From: Prosopocoilus inquinatus
Taxonomy: Eukaryota > Arthropoda > Insecta > Coleoptera > Lucanidae
NCBI GenBank assembly: GCA_036172665.1
Contig: JAYKNF010000014.1
Coordinates: 2,965,001 to 3,029,000, forward strand
DNA length: 64,000 nucleotides
Reading direction: 5' to 3'
In this document: one piece after another, positions 24,701-38,600 of the stretch
Position numbering within the stretch: the stretch's first letter is position 1
Layout: every line of letters starts with the position of its first letter
Notes under the pieces: model-generated
Told to the model about the DNA's origin: nothing
Databases searched by the model: none
The model's input: the letters and a program-made list of their open reading frames with translations, nothing else
Position numbers and translations under genes: made by a program

Positions 24701-27068
24701 TTGACGTTTGGATGGACTCCAGTAACTCTGATGTGAGATACAAAGTTTTTGGACGCAGCAGGATCTGGAAATAGTTTTAAACGAAACAACACGTATTAGC
24801 GTTGTTCCTGTGCTGTATCTAATCGATCCTTACTTATCTATCATGTTATTTGACGTTTGGGTGGACTCCAGTAACTCTGATGAGAGATACAAAGATTTCG
24901 GACGCAGCAGAAGCTGGAAATACTTTTGAACGATACACCACCTATTAGCGTTGTTCCTGTGATGTATCTAAACGATCCTTACTTATCTAACATGTTATTT
25001 GACGTTTAGATGGACTCCAGTGTGTCTGATGTGAGATACAAAGTTTTGGGACGCAGCAGGAGCTGGAAATAGTTTTAAACGAAACAACACGTATTAGCGT
25101 TGTTCCTGTGATGTATCTAATCGATCCTTACTCATCTATCATGTTATTTGACGTTTGGGTGGACTCCAGTAACTCTGATGAGAGATACAAAGATTTCGGA
25201 CGCAGCAGAAGCTGGAAATACTTTTGAACGATACACCACCTATTAGCGTTGTTCCTGTGATGTATCTAAACGATCCTTACTTATCTAACATGTTATTTGA
25301 CGTTTGGATGGACTCCAGTAACCCTGACGTGAGATACGAAGTTCTCGGACGCAGCAGAAGCTGGAAATAGTTTTAAACGAAGCAACAGGCATTAGCGTTG
25401 TTCCTGTGATGTATCTAATCGATCCTTACTCATCTATCATGTTATTTGACGTTTCGATGGACTCCAGTAACTCTGATGTGAGATACGACGTTTCCGGACG
25501 CAGCAGAAGCTGGAAATAGTATTAAACGAAACAACACGTATTAGCGTTGTTCCTGTGATGTATCTAATCGATCCTTACTCATCTAACATGTTATTTGACT
25601 TTTGGATGGACTCCAGTAACTCTGATGTGAGATACAAAGTTTTTGGACGCAGCAGAAGCTGGAAATAGTTTTGAACGAAACAACACGTATTAGCGTTGTT
25701 CCTGTGATGTATCTAATCGATCCTTACTCATCTATCATGTTATTTGACGTTTGGATGTACTCCAGTAACTAGGATGAGAGATACAAAGATTTCATACGCA
25801 GCAGAAGCTGGAAATAGTTTTGAACGAAACAACACCTATTAGCGTTGTTCCTGTGATGTATCTAAACGATCCTTACTTATCTAACATGTTATTTAACGTT
25901 TGGATACACTCCAGTAAGTCTGATGTGAGATACAAAGTTTTTGGACGCAGCAGGAGCTGGAAATAGTTTTAAACGAAACAACACGTATTAGCGTTGTCCC
26001 TGTGCTGTATCTAATCGATCCTTACTTATCTATCATGTTATTTGACGTTTGGATGGACTCCAGTAACTCTGATGTGAGATACGACGTTTTCGGACGCAGC
26101 AGAAGCTGGAAATAGTTTTAAACGAAACAACACGTATTAGCGTTGTTCCTGTGATGTATCTAATCGATCCTTACTCATCTATAATGTTATTTGACGTTTG
26201 GGTGGACTCCAGTAACTCTGATGAGAGATACAAAGATTTCGGACGCAGCAGAAACTGGAAATAGTTTTGAACGATACACCACCTATTAGCGTTGTTCCTG
26301 TGATGTATCTAAACGATCCTTACTTATCTAACATATTATTTGACGTTTGGATGGACTCCAGTGAGTCTGATGTGAGATACAAAGTTTTGGGACGCAGGAG
26401 GAGCTGGAAATAGTTTTAAACGAAAGAACACTTATTAGCGTTGTTCCTGTGCTGTATCTAATCGATCCTTACTTATCTATCATGTTATTTGACGTTTGGA
26501 TGGACTCCAGTAACCCTGACGTGAGATACGAAGTTCTCGGACGCAGCAGAAGCTGGAAATAGTTTTAAACGAAACAACACGCATTAGCGTTGTTCCTGTG
26601 ATGTATCTAATCGATCCTTACTCATCTATCATGTTATTTGGCGTTACGATGGACTCCAGTAACTTAGATGTGAGATACGAAGTTCTCGGACGCAGCTGAA
26701 GCTAGAAATAGTTTTAAACGAAACAACATGCATTAGCGTTGTTCCTGTGATGTATCTAATCGATCCTTACTTATCTATCATGTTATTTGACGTTTGGATG
26801 GACTCCAGTAACCCTGACTTGAGATACGAAGTTCTCGGACGCAGCCGAAGCTGGAAATAGTTTTAAACGAAACAACACGTATTAGCGTTGTTCCTGTGAT
26901 GTATCTAATCGAACCTTACTCATCTATCATATTATTTGACTTTTGGATGGACTCCAGTAACTCTGATGTGAGATACAAAGTTTTTGGACGCAGCAGAAGC
27001 TGGAAATAGTTTTGAACGAAACAACACGTATTAGCGTTGTTCCTGTGATGTATCTAATCGATCCTTAC
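21800..27068 (+). repeat. 20-unit (2980 bp) higher-order repeat, two copies
   Basis: About 21800-24088 is repeated at about 24780-27068 with an exact offset of 2980 bp (20 units) at several independent landmarks. These are GGGTGGACTCC (21881 and 24861), the TTCATACGCAG unit (22811 and 25791), GTTGTCCCTGTG near 23010 and 25990, and GCGTTACGATGG near 23661 and 26641. Between these, GCAACAGGCA (22551 and 25382) is only 19 units apart, so units were lost and gained within the second copy without net change. The copies are separated by about 0.7 kb of other units and diverge at the ACTTAGCTACTATG form near 24090. Confidence 0.82.
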
Positions 27069-29834
27069 TCATCTATCATGTTATTTGACGTTTGGATGTA
27101 CTCCAGTAACTAGGATGAGAGATACAAAGATTTCATACGCAGCAGAAGCTGGAAATAGTTTTGAACGAAACAACACCTATTAGCGTTGTTCCTGTGATGT
27201 ATCTAAACGATCCTTACTTATCTAACATGTTATTTAACGTTTGGATACACTCCAGTAAGTCTGATGTGAGATACAAAGTTTTTGGACGCAGCAGGAGCTG
27301 GAAATAGTTTTAAACGAAACAACACGTATTAGCGTTGTCCCTGTGCTGTATCTAATCGATCCTTACTTATCTATCATGTTATTTGACGTTTGGATGGACT
27401 CCAGTAACCCTGACGTGAGATACGAAGTTCTCGGACGCAGCAGAAGCTGGAAATAGTTTTAAACGAAGCAACAGGCATTAGCGTTGTTCCTGTGATGTAT
27501 CTAATCGATCCTTACTCATCTATCATGTTATTTGACGTTTCGATGGACTCCAGTAACTCTGATGTGAGATACGACGTTTCCGGACGCAGCAGAAGCTGGA
27601 AATAGTATTAAACGAAACAACACGTATTAGCGTTGTTCCTGTGATGTATCTAATCGATCCTTACTCATCTATCATGTTATTTGACGTTTGGATGTACTCC
27701 AGTAACTAGGATGAGAGATACAAAGATTTCATACGCAGCAGAAGCTGGAAATAGTTTTGAACGAAACAACACCTATTAGCGTTGTTCCTGTGATGTATCT
27801 AAACGATCCTTACTTATCTAACATGTTATTTAACGTTTGGATGGACTCCAGCAAGTCTGATGTGAGATACGACGTTTTCGGACGCAGCAGAAGCTGGAAA
27901 TAGTTTTAAACGAAACAACACGTATTAGCGCTGTCCCTGTGCTGTATCTAATCGATCCTTACTTATCTATCATGTTATTTGACGTTTGGATGGACTCCAG
28001 TAACTCTGATGTGAGATACGACGTTTTCGGACGCAGCAGAAGCTGGAAATAGTTTTAAACGAAACAACACGTATTAGCGTTGTTCCTGTGATGTATCTAA
28101 TCGATCCTTACTCATCTGTCATGTTATTTGACGTTTGGACAGACTCCAGTAACTCTGATGTGAGATACAAAGTTATCGGACGCAGCAGAATCTGGAAATA
28201 GTTTTGAACGAAACAACACGTATTAGCGTTGTTCCTGTGATGTATCTAAACGATCCTTAATTATCTAACATGTTATTTGACGTTTGGATGGACTCCAGTA
28301 AGTCTGATGTGAGATACAAAGTTTTTGGACGCAGCAGGAGCTGGAAATAGTTTTAAACGAAACAACACGTATTAGCGTTGTTCCTGTGATGTATCTAATC
28401 GATCCTTACTTATCTATCATGTTATTTGACGTTTCGATGGGCTCCAGTAACTCTGATGTGAGATTCGACGTTTTCGGACGCAGCAGAAGCTGGAAATAGT
28501 TTTGAACGAAACAACACGCATTAGCGTTGTTCCTGTGCTGTATCTAATCGATCCTTACTTATCTATCATGTTATTTGACATTTCGATGGACTCCAGTAAC
28601 TCTGATGTGAGATACGACGTTTTCGGACGCAGCAGAAGCTGGAAATAGTTTTAAACGAAACAACACGTATTGGCGTTGTTCCTGTGATGTATCTAATCGA
28701 TCCTTACTCATCTAGCATGTTATTTGACGTTTGGGTGGACTCCAGTGAGTCTGATGTGAGATACAAAGTTTTGGGACGCAGCAGGAGCTGGAAATAGTTT
28801 TAAACGAAACAACACGCATTAGTGTTGTTCCTGTGATGTATCTAATCGATCCTTACTCATCTATCATGTTATTTGACGTTTCGATGGACTCCAGTAACTC
28901 TGATGTGAGATACGACGTTTCCGGACGCAGCAGAAGCTGGAAATAGTATTAAACGAAACAACACGTATTAGCGTTGTTCCTGTGATGTATCTAATCGATC
29001 CTTACTCATCTATCATGTTATTTGACGTTTGGATAGACTCCAGTAACTAGGATGAGAGATACAAAGATTTCGGACGCAGCAGAAGCTGGAAATAGTTTTG
29101 AACGAAACAACACCTATTAGCGTTGTTCCTGTGCTGTATCTAATCGATCCTTACTTATCTACTATGTTATTTGACGTTTCGATGGACTCCAGTAACTCTA
29201 AAGTGAGATACGAAATTCTCGGACGCAGCATCAGCTGGAAATAGTTTTGAACGAAACAACACGTATTAGCGTTGTTCCTGTGCTGTATCTAATCGATCCT
29301 TACTCATCTATCATGTTATTTGACGTTTGGATGGACTCCAGTAACTCTGATGTGTGATACAAAGTTTTTGGACGCAGCAGAAGCTGGAAATAGTTTTGAA
29401 CGAAACAACACGTATTAGCGTTGTTCCTGTGATGTATCTAATCGATCCTTACTTATCTACTATGTTATTTGACGTTTCGATGGACTCCAGTAACTCTAAA
29501 GTGAGATACGAAATTCTCGGACGCAGCATCAGCTGGAAATAGTTTCAAACGAAACAACACATATTAGCGTTGTTCCTGTGATGTATCTAATCGATCCTTA
29601 CTCATCTATCATGTTATTTGACGTTCGGACGGACTCCAGTAACTCTGATGAGAGATACAAAGTTCTCGGACGCAGTAGAAACTGGAAATAGTTTTGAACG
29701 AAGCAACACGTATTAGCGTTGTTCCTGTGATGTATCTAAACGATCCTTACTTATCTAACATGTTATTTGACGTTTGGATGGACTCCAGCAAGTCTGATGT
29801 GAGATACAAAGTTTTTGGACGCAGCAGGAGCTGG

Positions 29835-31475
29835 AAATAGTTTTAAACGAAACAACACGCATTAGCGTTGTTCCTGTGCTGTATCTAATCGATCTTTACT
29901 CATATATCATGTTATTTGGCGTTTCGATGGACTCCAGTAGCTCTGATGTGAGATACGACGTTTTCGGACGCAGCAGAAGCTGGAAATAGTTTTAAACGAA
30001 ACAACACGCATTAGCGTTGTTCCTGTGATGTATCTAATCGATCCTTACTCATCTATCATGTTATTTGGCGTTTCGATGGACTCCAGTAACTTTGATGTGA
30101 GATACGAAGTTCTCGGACGCAGCTGAAGCTAGAAATAGTTTTAAACGAAACAACACGCATTAGCGTTGTTCCTGTGATGCATCTAATCGATCCTTACTTA
30201 TCTATCATGTTATTTGACGTTTGGATGGACTCCAGTAACCCTGACGTGAGATACGAAGTTCTCGGACGCAGCAGAAGCTGGGAATAGTTTTAAATGAAAC
30301 AACACGTATTAGCGTTGTTCCTGTGATGCATCTAATCGATCCTTACTTATCTAACATGTTATTTAACGTTTGGATGGACTCCAGTAAGTCTGATGTGAGA
30401 TACAAAGTTCTCGGACGCACCTGAAGCTGGGAATAGTTTTAAATGAAACAACACGTATTAGCGTTGTTCCTGTGATGTATCTAATCGATCCTTACTCATC
30501 TATCATGTTATTTGGCGTTTCGATAGACTCCAGTAGCTCTGATGTGAGATACGACGTTTTCGGACGCAGCAGCAGCTGGAAATAGTTTTAAACGAAACAA
30601 CACATATTATCGTTATTCCTGTGATGTATCTAATCGATCCTTGCTCATCTATCATATTATTTGACATTTGGACGGACTCCAGTAACTCTGATGTGAGATA
30701 CAAAGTTATCGGACGCAGCAGAAGCTGTAAATAGTTTTGAACGAAACAACACGTATTAGCGTTGTTCCTGTGCTGTATCTGATCGATCCTTACTCATATA
30801 TCATGTTATTTGGCGTTTCGATGGACTCCAGTAACTCTGATGTGAGATACGACGTTTTCGGACGCAGCAGAAGCTGGAAATAGTTTTAAACGAAACAACA
30901 CATATTAGCGTTGTTCCTGTGATATATCTAATCGATCCTTACTCATCTAACATGTTATTTAACGTTTGGATGGACTCCAGTAAGTCTGATGTGAGATACA
31001 AAGTTCTCGGACGCAGCTGAAGCTGGGAATAGTTTTAAACGAAACAACACGTATTATCGTTATTCCTGTGATGTATCTAATCGATCCTTGCTCATCTATC
31101 ATATTATTTGACATTTGGACGGACTCCAGTAACTCTGATGTGAGATACAAAGTTATCGGACGCAGCAGAAGCTGTAAATAGTTTTGAACGAAACAACACG
31201 TATTAGCGTTGTTCCTGTGCTGTATCTAATCGATCCTTACTCATATATCATGTTATTTGGCGTTTCGATGGACTCCAGTAGCTCTGATGTGAGATACGAC
31301 GTTTTCGGACGCAGCAGAAGCTGGAAATAGTTTTAAACGAAACAACACGCATTAGCGTTGTTCCTGTGATGTATCTAATCGATCCTTACTCATCTATCAT
31401 GTTATTTGGCGTTTCGATGGACTCCAGTAACTTTGATGTGAGATACGAAGTTCTCGGACGCAGCTGATGCTAGAA
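29835..31475 (+). repeat. Forward arm of segmental copy B
   Basis: Matches 1-1641 at a constant offset of 29834, with only scattered substitutions (for example at A positions 91 and about 124, and TAATCGAT to TGATCGAT near 30781). The unit order is identical, including the rare TATTATCGTTATTCC units. The true left edge of the duplication lies at or before position 1 and cannot be seen. The sharp change of subfamily near 29835 is where copy A reaches the window edge, so it may or may not be the real duplication boundary. Confidence 0.9.
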
Positions 31476-31582
31476 CCTCGGCAGCACATAAATTAGCCGT
31501 CCGCATTGCACGAAATTCGCCCTCGTCTGAAATAGCGAGCTGCCGTTCGGGCATCGGTACCCGCCGTCGTCTCGCCACTCGC
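31476..31582. other. GC-rich spacer in junction island (copy B)
   Basis: Second copy of 1642-1748 at offset 29834, with no difference that I can see. It has the same two degenerate 22 bp units followed by the ~60 bp GC-rich core with GGTACC and the AGCGAG/CTCGCT inverted repeat. It again separates forward satellite from the 22 bp minisatellite. Confidence 0.85.
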
Positions 31583-31976
31583 TCCGCAGCACATAAATTA
31601 TTACTCCGCAGCACATAAAACAGTACTCCGCAGCACATAAATTCGTCGTCCGCAGCACATAAATTAATCCTCCGCAGCACATGAAATAGTCCTCCGCAGC
31701 ACATAAACTAATCCTCCGCAACACATAAAACAGTCCTCCGCAGCACATAAATTAATCCTCCGCAGCACATAAATTCGCCGTCCGCAGCACATAAATCAAT
31801 CCTCCGCAGCACATAAACATTGCTCCGCAGCACATGAAACAGTCCTCCGCAGCACATAAATTCGCCGTCCGCAGCACATAGACCATTGCTCCGCAGCACA
31901 TGAATTCGTCCTCCGCGTCACACAAATTAGTCCTCCGCAGCACATAAACATTGCTCCGCAGCACATGAAACAGTCC
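31583..31976 (+). repeat. 22 bp minisatellite, 18 units (copy B)
   Basis: Second copy of 1749-2142 at offset 29834. It has the same 18 units, the same two 21 bp units and the same order of variable tails. Short tandem minisatellites usually change unit number quickly, so the conserved count and order suggest a young duplication or recent homogenisation. The open frames on the minus strand are frame-invariant repeat translations, not genes. Confidence 0.95.
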
Positions 31977-34900
31977 TCCCCAAACGTCAAATAACATGTT
32001 AGATAAGTAAGGATCGTTTAGATACATCACAGGAACAACGCTAATATGTGTTGTTTCGTTTAAAACTATTTCCAGCTGCTGCTGCGTCCGAAAACGTTGT
32101 ATATCACATCAGAGTTACTGGAGTCCATCGAAATGTCAAATAACATGATAGATGAGTAAGGATCGATTAGATACATCACAGGAACAACGCTAATGCGTGT
32201 TGTTTCGTTTAAAATTATTTCCAGCTTCTGCTGCGTCCGAAAACGTCGTATCTCACATCAGAGTTACTGGAGTCCATCGAAACGCCAAATAACATGATAT
32301 ATGAGTAAGGATCGATTAGATACAGCACAGGAACAACGCTAATACGTGTTGTTTCGTTCAAAACTATTTACAGCTTCTGCTGCGTCCGATAACTTTGTAT
32401 CTCACATCAGAGTTACTGGAGTCCATCCAAACGTAAAATAACATGATAGATGAGTAAGGATCGATTAGATGCATCACAGGAACAACGCTAATGCGTGTTG
32501 TTTCGTTTAAAACTATTTCCAGCTTCTGCTGCGTCCGAAAATTTCGTATCTCACATTAGAGTTACTGGAGTCCATCGAAACGTCAAATAACATGATAGAT
32601 GAGTAAGGATCGATCAGATACATCACAGGAACAACGTTAATGCGTGTTGTTTCGTTTAAAACTATTTCCAGCTTCTGCTGCGACCGAGAACTTCGTATCT
32701 CACATCAGAGTTACTGGAGTCCATCGAAATGTCAAATAACATGATAGATAAATAAGGATCGATTAGATACTACACAGGAACAACGCTAATGCGTGTTGTT
32801 TCGTTTAAAACTATTTCCAGCTGCCGCTGCGTCCGAAAACGTCGTATCTCACATCAGAGTTACTGGAGTCCATCGAAATGTCAAATAACATGATAGATAA
32901 GTAAGGATCGATTAGATACTACACAGGAACAACGCTAATGCGTGTTGTTTCGTTTAAAACTATTTCTAGCTTCAGCTGCGTCCGAGAACTTCGTATCTCA
33001 CATCTAAGTTACTGGAGTCCATCGAAACGCCAAATAACATGATAGATGAGTAAGGATCGATTAGATACAGCACAGGAACAACGCTAATACGTGTTGTTTC
33101 GTTCAAAACTATTTCCAGCTGCCGCTGCGTCCGAAAACGTCGTATCTCACATCAGAGTTACTGGAGTCCATCGAAATGTCAAATAACATGATAGATAAGT
33201 AAGGATCGATTAGATACTACACAGGAACAACGCTAATGCGTGTTGTTTCGTTTAAAACTATTTCTAGCTTCAGCTGCGTCCGAGAACTTCGTATCTCACA
33301 TCTAAGTTACTGGAGTCCATCGAAACGCCAAATAACATGATAGATGAGTAAGGATCGATTAGATACAGCACAGGAACAACGCTAATACGTGTTGTTTCGT
33401 TCAAAACTATTTCCAGCTTCTGCTGCGTCCGATAACTTTGTATCTCACATCAGAGTTACTGGAGTCCGTCCAAACGTCAAATAACATGATAGTTAAGTAA
33501 GGATCGATTAGATACATTACAGGAACAACGCTAATATGTGTTGTTTCGTTTAAAACTATTTCTAGCTTCAGCTGGGTCCGAGAACTTCGTATCTCACATC
33601 TAAGTTACTGGAGTCCATCAAGACGCCAAATAACATGTTAGGTAAGTAAGGATCGTTTAGATACATCACAGGAACAACGCTAATACGTGTTGTTTCGTTC
33701 AAAACTATTTAAAGCTTCTGCTGCGTCCGAAATCTTTGTATCTCACATCAGAGTTACTGGAGTTCATCCAAACGTCAAATAACATGATAGTTAAGTAAGG
33801 ATCGATTAGATACATTACAGGAACAACGCTAATATGTGTTGTTTCGTTTAAAACTATTTCTAGCTTCAGCTGGGTCCGAGAACTTCGTATCTCACATCTA
33901 AGTTACTGGAGTCCATCAAGACGCCAAATAACATGTTAGGTAAGTAAGGATCGTTTAGATACATCACAGGAACAACGCTAATACGTGTTGTTTCGTTCAA
34001 AACTATTTCCAGCTTCTGCTGCGTCCGAAATCTTTGTATCTCACATCAGAGTTACTGGAGTCCATCCAAACGTCAAATAACATGATAGATGAGTAAGGAT
34101 CGATTAGATACTACACAGGAACAACGCTAATGCGTGTTGTTTCGTTTAAAACTATTTCCAGCTGCCGCTGCGTCCGAAAACGTCGTATCTCACATCAGAG
34201 TTACTGGAGTCCATCGAAATGTCAAATAACATGATAGATAAGTAAGGATCGATTAGATACAGCACAGGAACAACGCTAATGCGTGTTGTTTCGTTTAAAA
34301 CTATTTCTAGCTTCAGCTGGGTCCGAGAACTTCGTATCTCACATCTAAGTTACTGGAGTCCATCAAGACGCCAAATAACATGATAGATGAGTAGGGATCG
34401 ATTAGATACATCACAGTGACAACGCTAATGCGTGTTGTTTCGTTTAAAACTATTTCCAGCTTCTGCTGCGTCCGAAAATTTCGTATCTCACATTAGAGAT
34501 ACTGGAGTCCATCGAAACGTCAAATAACATGATAGATGAGTAAGGATCGATTAGATACATCACAGGAACAACGCTAATGCGTGTTGTTTCGTTTAAAACT
34601 ATTTCCAGCTTCTGCTGCGTCCGAGAACTTCGTATCTCACGTCAGGGTTACTGGAGTCCATCCAAACGTCAAATAACATGATAGATAAGTAAGGATCGAT
34701 TAGATACATCACAGGAACAACGCTAATGCGTGTTGTTTCGTTTAAAACTATTTCTAGCTTCAGCTGCGTCCGAGAACTTCGTATCTCACATCTAAGTTAC
34801 TTTAGTCCATCGAAACGTCAAATAACATGATAGATAAGTAAGGATCGATTAGATACAGCACAGGAACAACGCTAATACGTGTTGTTTCGTTTAAAACTAT

Positions 34901-35042
34901 TTCCACCTCCTGCTGCGTCCCAAAACATTGTACCTCACATCAGACTTACTGGAGTCCATCCAAACGTCAAATAACATGTTAGATAAGTAAGGATCGTTTA
35001 GATACATCACAGGAACAACGCTAATACGTGTTGTTTCGTTCA

Positions 35043-35640
35043 AAACTATTTAAAGCTTCTGCTGCGTCCGAAATCTTTGTGTCTCTCATCAGAGTTACTG
35101 GAGTCCATCCAAACGTCAAATAACATGATAGATGAGTAAGGAAGATTAGATACATCACAGGAACAACGCTAATACGTGTTGTTTCGTTTAAAACTATTTC
35201 CAGCTTCTGCTGCGTCCGAAAACGTCGTATCTCACATCAGAGTTACTGGAGTCCATCGAAACGTCAAATAGCATGATAGATGAGTATGGATCGATTAGAT
35301 ACAGCACAGGAACAACGCTAATACGTGTTGTTTCGTTCAAAACTATTTAAAGCTTCTGCTGCGTCCGAAATCTTTGTGTCTCTCATCAGAGTTACTGGAG
35401 TCCATCCAAACGTCAAATAACATGATAGATGAGTAAGGAAGATTAGATACATCACAGGAACAACGCTAATACGTGTTGTTTCGTTTAAAACTATTTCCAG
35501 CTTCTGCTGCGTCCGAAAACGTCGTATCTCACATCAGAGTTACTGGAGTCCATCGAAACGTCAAATAGCATGATAGATGAGTATGGATCGATTAGATACA
35601 GCACAGGAACAACGCTAATACGTGTTGTTTCGTTCAAAAC
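35043..35640 (-). repeat. Tandem two-unit duplication specific to copy B
   Basis: A two-unit segment carrying TTTAAAGCTT, TTTGTGTCTCTCATC and the shortened GGAAGATTAG appears twice, with TTTAAAGCTT at 35049 and 35346, 297 bp apart (149 + 148 because of the 1 bp shortening). Copy A has it once (TTTAAAGCTT at 5661). The A-to-B offset therefore rises from 29388 to 29685 here. Confidence 0.85.
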
Positions 35641-38600
35641 TATTTCCAGCTTCTGCTCCGTCCGATAACTATGTATCTCACATCAGGGTTACTGGAGTCC
35701 ATCCAAACGCCAAATAACATGTTAGATAAGTAAGGATCGTTTAGATACATCACAGGAACAACGCTAATACGTGTTGTTTCGTTCAAAATTATTTCCAGCT
35801 TCTACCGCGTCCGAGAACTTTGTATCTCTCATCAGAGTTACTGGAGCCCGTCCAAACGTCAAATAACATGATAGATGAGTAAGGATCGATTAGATACATC
35901 ACAGGAACAACGCTAATATGTGTTGTTTCGTTTCAAACTATTTCCAGCTGCTGCTGCGTCCGAAAATTTCGTATCTCACATTAGAGTTACTGGAGTCTAT
36001 CGAAACGTCAAATAACATAGCAGCTAAGTAAGGATCGATTAGATACATCACAGGAACAACGTTAATACGTGTTGTTTCGTTCAAAACTATTTCCAGCTTC
36101 TGCTGCGTCCAAAAACTTTGTATCTCACATCAGAGTTACTGGAGTCCATCCAAACGTCAAATAACATGATAGATGAGTAAGGATCGATTAGATACATCAC
36201 AGGAACAACGCTAATACGTGTTGTTTCGTTTAAAACTATTTCCAGCTTCTGCTGCGTCCGAAAACTTCGTATCTCACATCAGAGTTACTGGAGTCCATCG
36301 TAACGTCAAATAACATGATAGATAAGTAAGTATCGATTAGATACAGCACAGGAACAATGCTAATACGTGTTGTTTCGTTTAAAACTATTTCCAGCTCCTG
36401 CTGCGTCCAAAAACTTTGTATCTCACATCAGACTTACTGGAGTCCATCCAAACGTCAAATAACATGTTAGATAAGTAAGGATCGTTTAGATACATCACAG
36501 GAACAACGCTAATACGTGTTGTTTCGTTCAAAACTATTTCCAGCTTCTGCTGCGTCCGATAACTTTGTATCTCACATCAGAGTTACTGGAGTCCGTCCAA
36601 ACATCAAATAACATGATAGATGAGTAAGGATCGATTAGATACATTAAAGGAACAACGCTAATATGTGTTGTTTCGTTTAAAACTATTTCCAGCTGCTGCT
36701 GCGTCCGAAAACGTCGTATCTCACATCAGAGTTACTGGAGTCCATCGAAATGTCAAATAACATGATAGATAAGTAAGGATCGATTAGATACAGCACAGGA
36801 ACAACGCTAATGCGTGTTGTTTCGTTTAAAACTATTTCTAGCTTCAGCTGGGTCCGAGAACTTCGTATCTCACATCTAAGTTACTGGAGTCCATCGAAAC
36901 GCCAAATAACATGATAGATGAGTAAGGATCGATTAGATACATCACAGGAACAACGCTAATGCGTGTTGTTTCGTTCAAAACTATTTCCAGCTTCTGCTGC
37001 GTCCAAAAATTTTGTATCTCACATCAGAGTTACTGGGTCCATTCAAACGTAAAATAACATGATAGATGAGTAAGGATCGATCAGATACATCACAGGAACA
37101 ACGCTAATGCGTGTTGTTTCGTTTAAAACTATTTCCAGCTTCTGCTGCGTCCGAAAATTTCGTATCTCACATTAGAGTTACTGGAGTCCATCGAAACGTC
37201 AAATAACATGATAGATGAGTAAGGATCGATTAGATATATCACAGGAACAACGCTAATGCGTGTTGTTTCGTTTAAAACTATTTCCAGCTTCTGCTGCGTC
37301 CGAGAACTTCGTATCTCACATCAGAGTTACTGGAGTCCATCGAAACGTCAAATAACATGATAGAAGAGTAAGGATCGATTAGATACATCACAGGAACAAC
37401 GCTAATACGTGTTGTTTCGTTCAAAACTATTTCCAGCTTCTGCTGCGTCCAAAAACTTTGTATCTCACATCAGAGTTACTCGAGTCCATCCAAACTTAAA
37501 ATAACATGATAGATGAGTAAGGATCGATTAGATACATCACAGGAACATCGCTAATACGTGTTGTTTCGTTTAAAACTATTTCCAGATTCTGCTGCGTCCG
37601 AAAACGTCGTATCTCACATCAGAGTTACTGGAGCCCATCGAAACGTCAAATAACATGATAGATAAGTAAGGATCGATTAGGCACAGCACAGGAACAACGC
37701 TAAAACGTGTTGTTTCGTTTAAAACTATTTCCAGCTCCTGCTGCGTCCAAAAACTTTGTATCTCACATCAGACTTACTGGAGTCCATCCAAACGTCAAAT
37801 AACATGTTAGATAAGTAAGGATCGTTTAGATACATCACAGGAACAACGCTAATACGTGTTGTTTCGTTCAAAACTATTTCCAGCTTCTGCTGCGTCCGAT
37901 AACTTTGTATCTCACATCAGAGTTACTGGAGTCCGTCCAAACGTCAAATAACATGATAGATGAGTAAGGATCGATTAGATACATTAAAGGAACAACGCTA
38001 ATATGTGTTGTTTCGTTTAAAACTATTTCCAGCTGCTGCTGCGTCCGAAAACGTCGTATCTCACATCAGAGTTACTGGAGTCCATCGAAATGTCAAATAA
38101 TATGATAGATAAGTAAGGATCGATTAGATACAGCACAGGAACAACGCTAATGCGTGTTGTTTCGTTTAAAACTATTTCTAGCTTCAGCTGGGTCCGAGAA
38201 CTTCGTATCTCACATCTAAGTTACTGGAGTCCATCGAAACGCCAAATAACATGATAGATGAGTAAGGATCGATTAGATACATCACAGGAACAACGCTAAT
38301 GCGTGTTGTTTCGTTTAAAACTATTTCCAGCTTCTGCTGCGTCCGAAAATTTCGTATATCACATTAGAGTTACTTTAGTCCATCGAAACGTCAAATAACA
38401 TAGTAGCTAAGTAAGGATCGATTAGATACATGACAGGAACAACGCTAATGCGTGTTGTTTCGTTCCAAACTATTTCCAGCTTCTGCTGCGTCCAAAAACT
38501 TTGTATCTCACATCAGAGTTACTGGAGTCCATCCAAACGTAAAATAACATGATAGATGAGTAAGGATCGATTAGATATATCACAGGAACAACGCTAATAC

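Larger units (their letters stand above)
12223..31475 (+). repeat. 149 bp satellite, central forward array
   Basis: About 129 forward units. From 12223 to about 29834 the subfamilies differ from those of the left arm. Common forms are GACGTTTGGATGGACTCC, unit ends TTTTTGGACGCAGCAGG followed by AGCTGG, and a CACCTATTAG variant in the dyad. From 29835 the array switches to the left-arm subfamily and is copy B of 1-1641. Nested higher-order duplications of 6, 7, 20, 25 and about 31 units are listed separately. There are few indels; a 2 bp deletion at about 16388 (GATGAGATAC for GATGAGAGATAC) is the clearest. No gene is visible; the two open frames of about 62 codons near 12224 and 29354 are repeat read-through. 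Confidence 0.96.
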
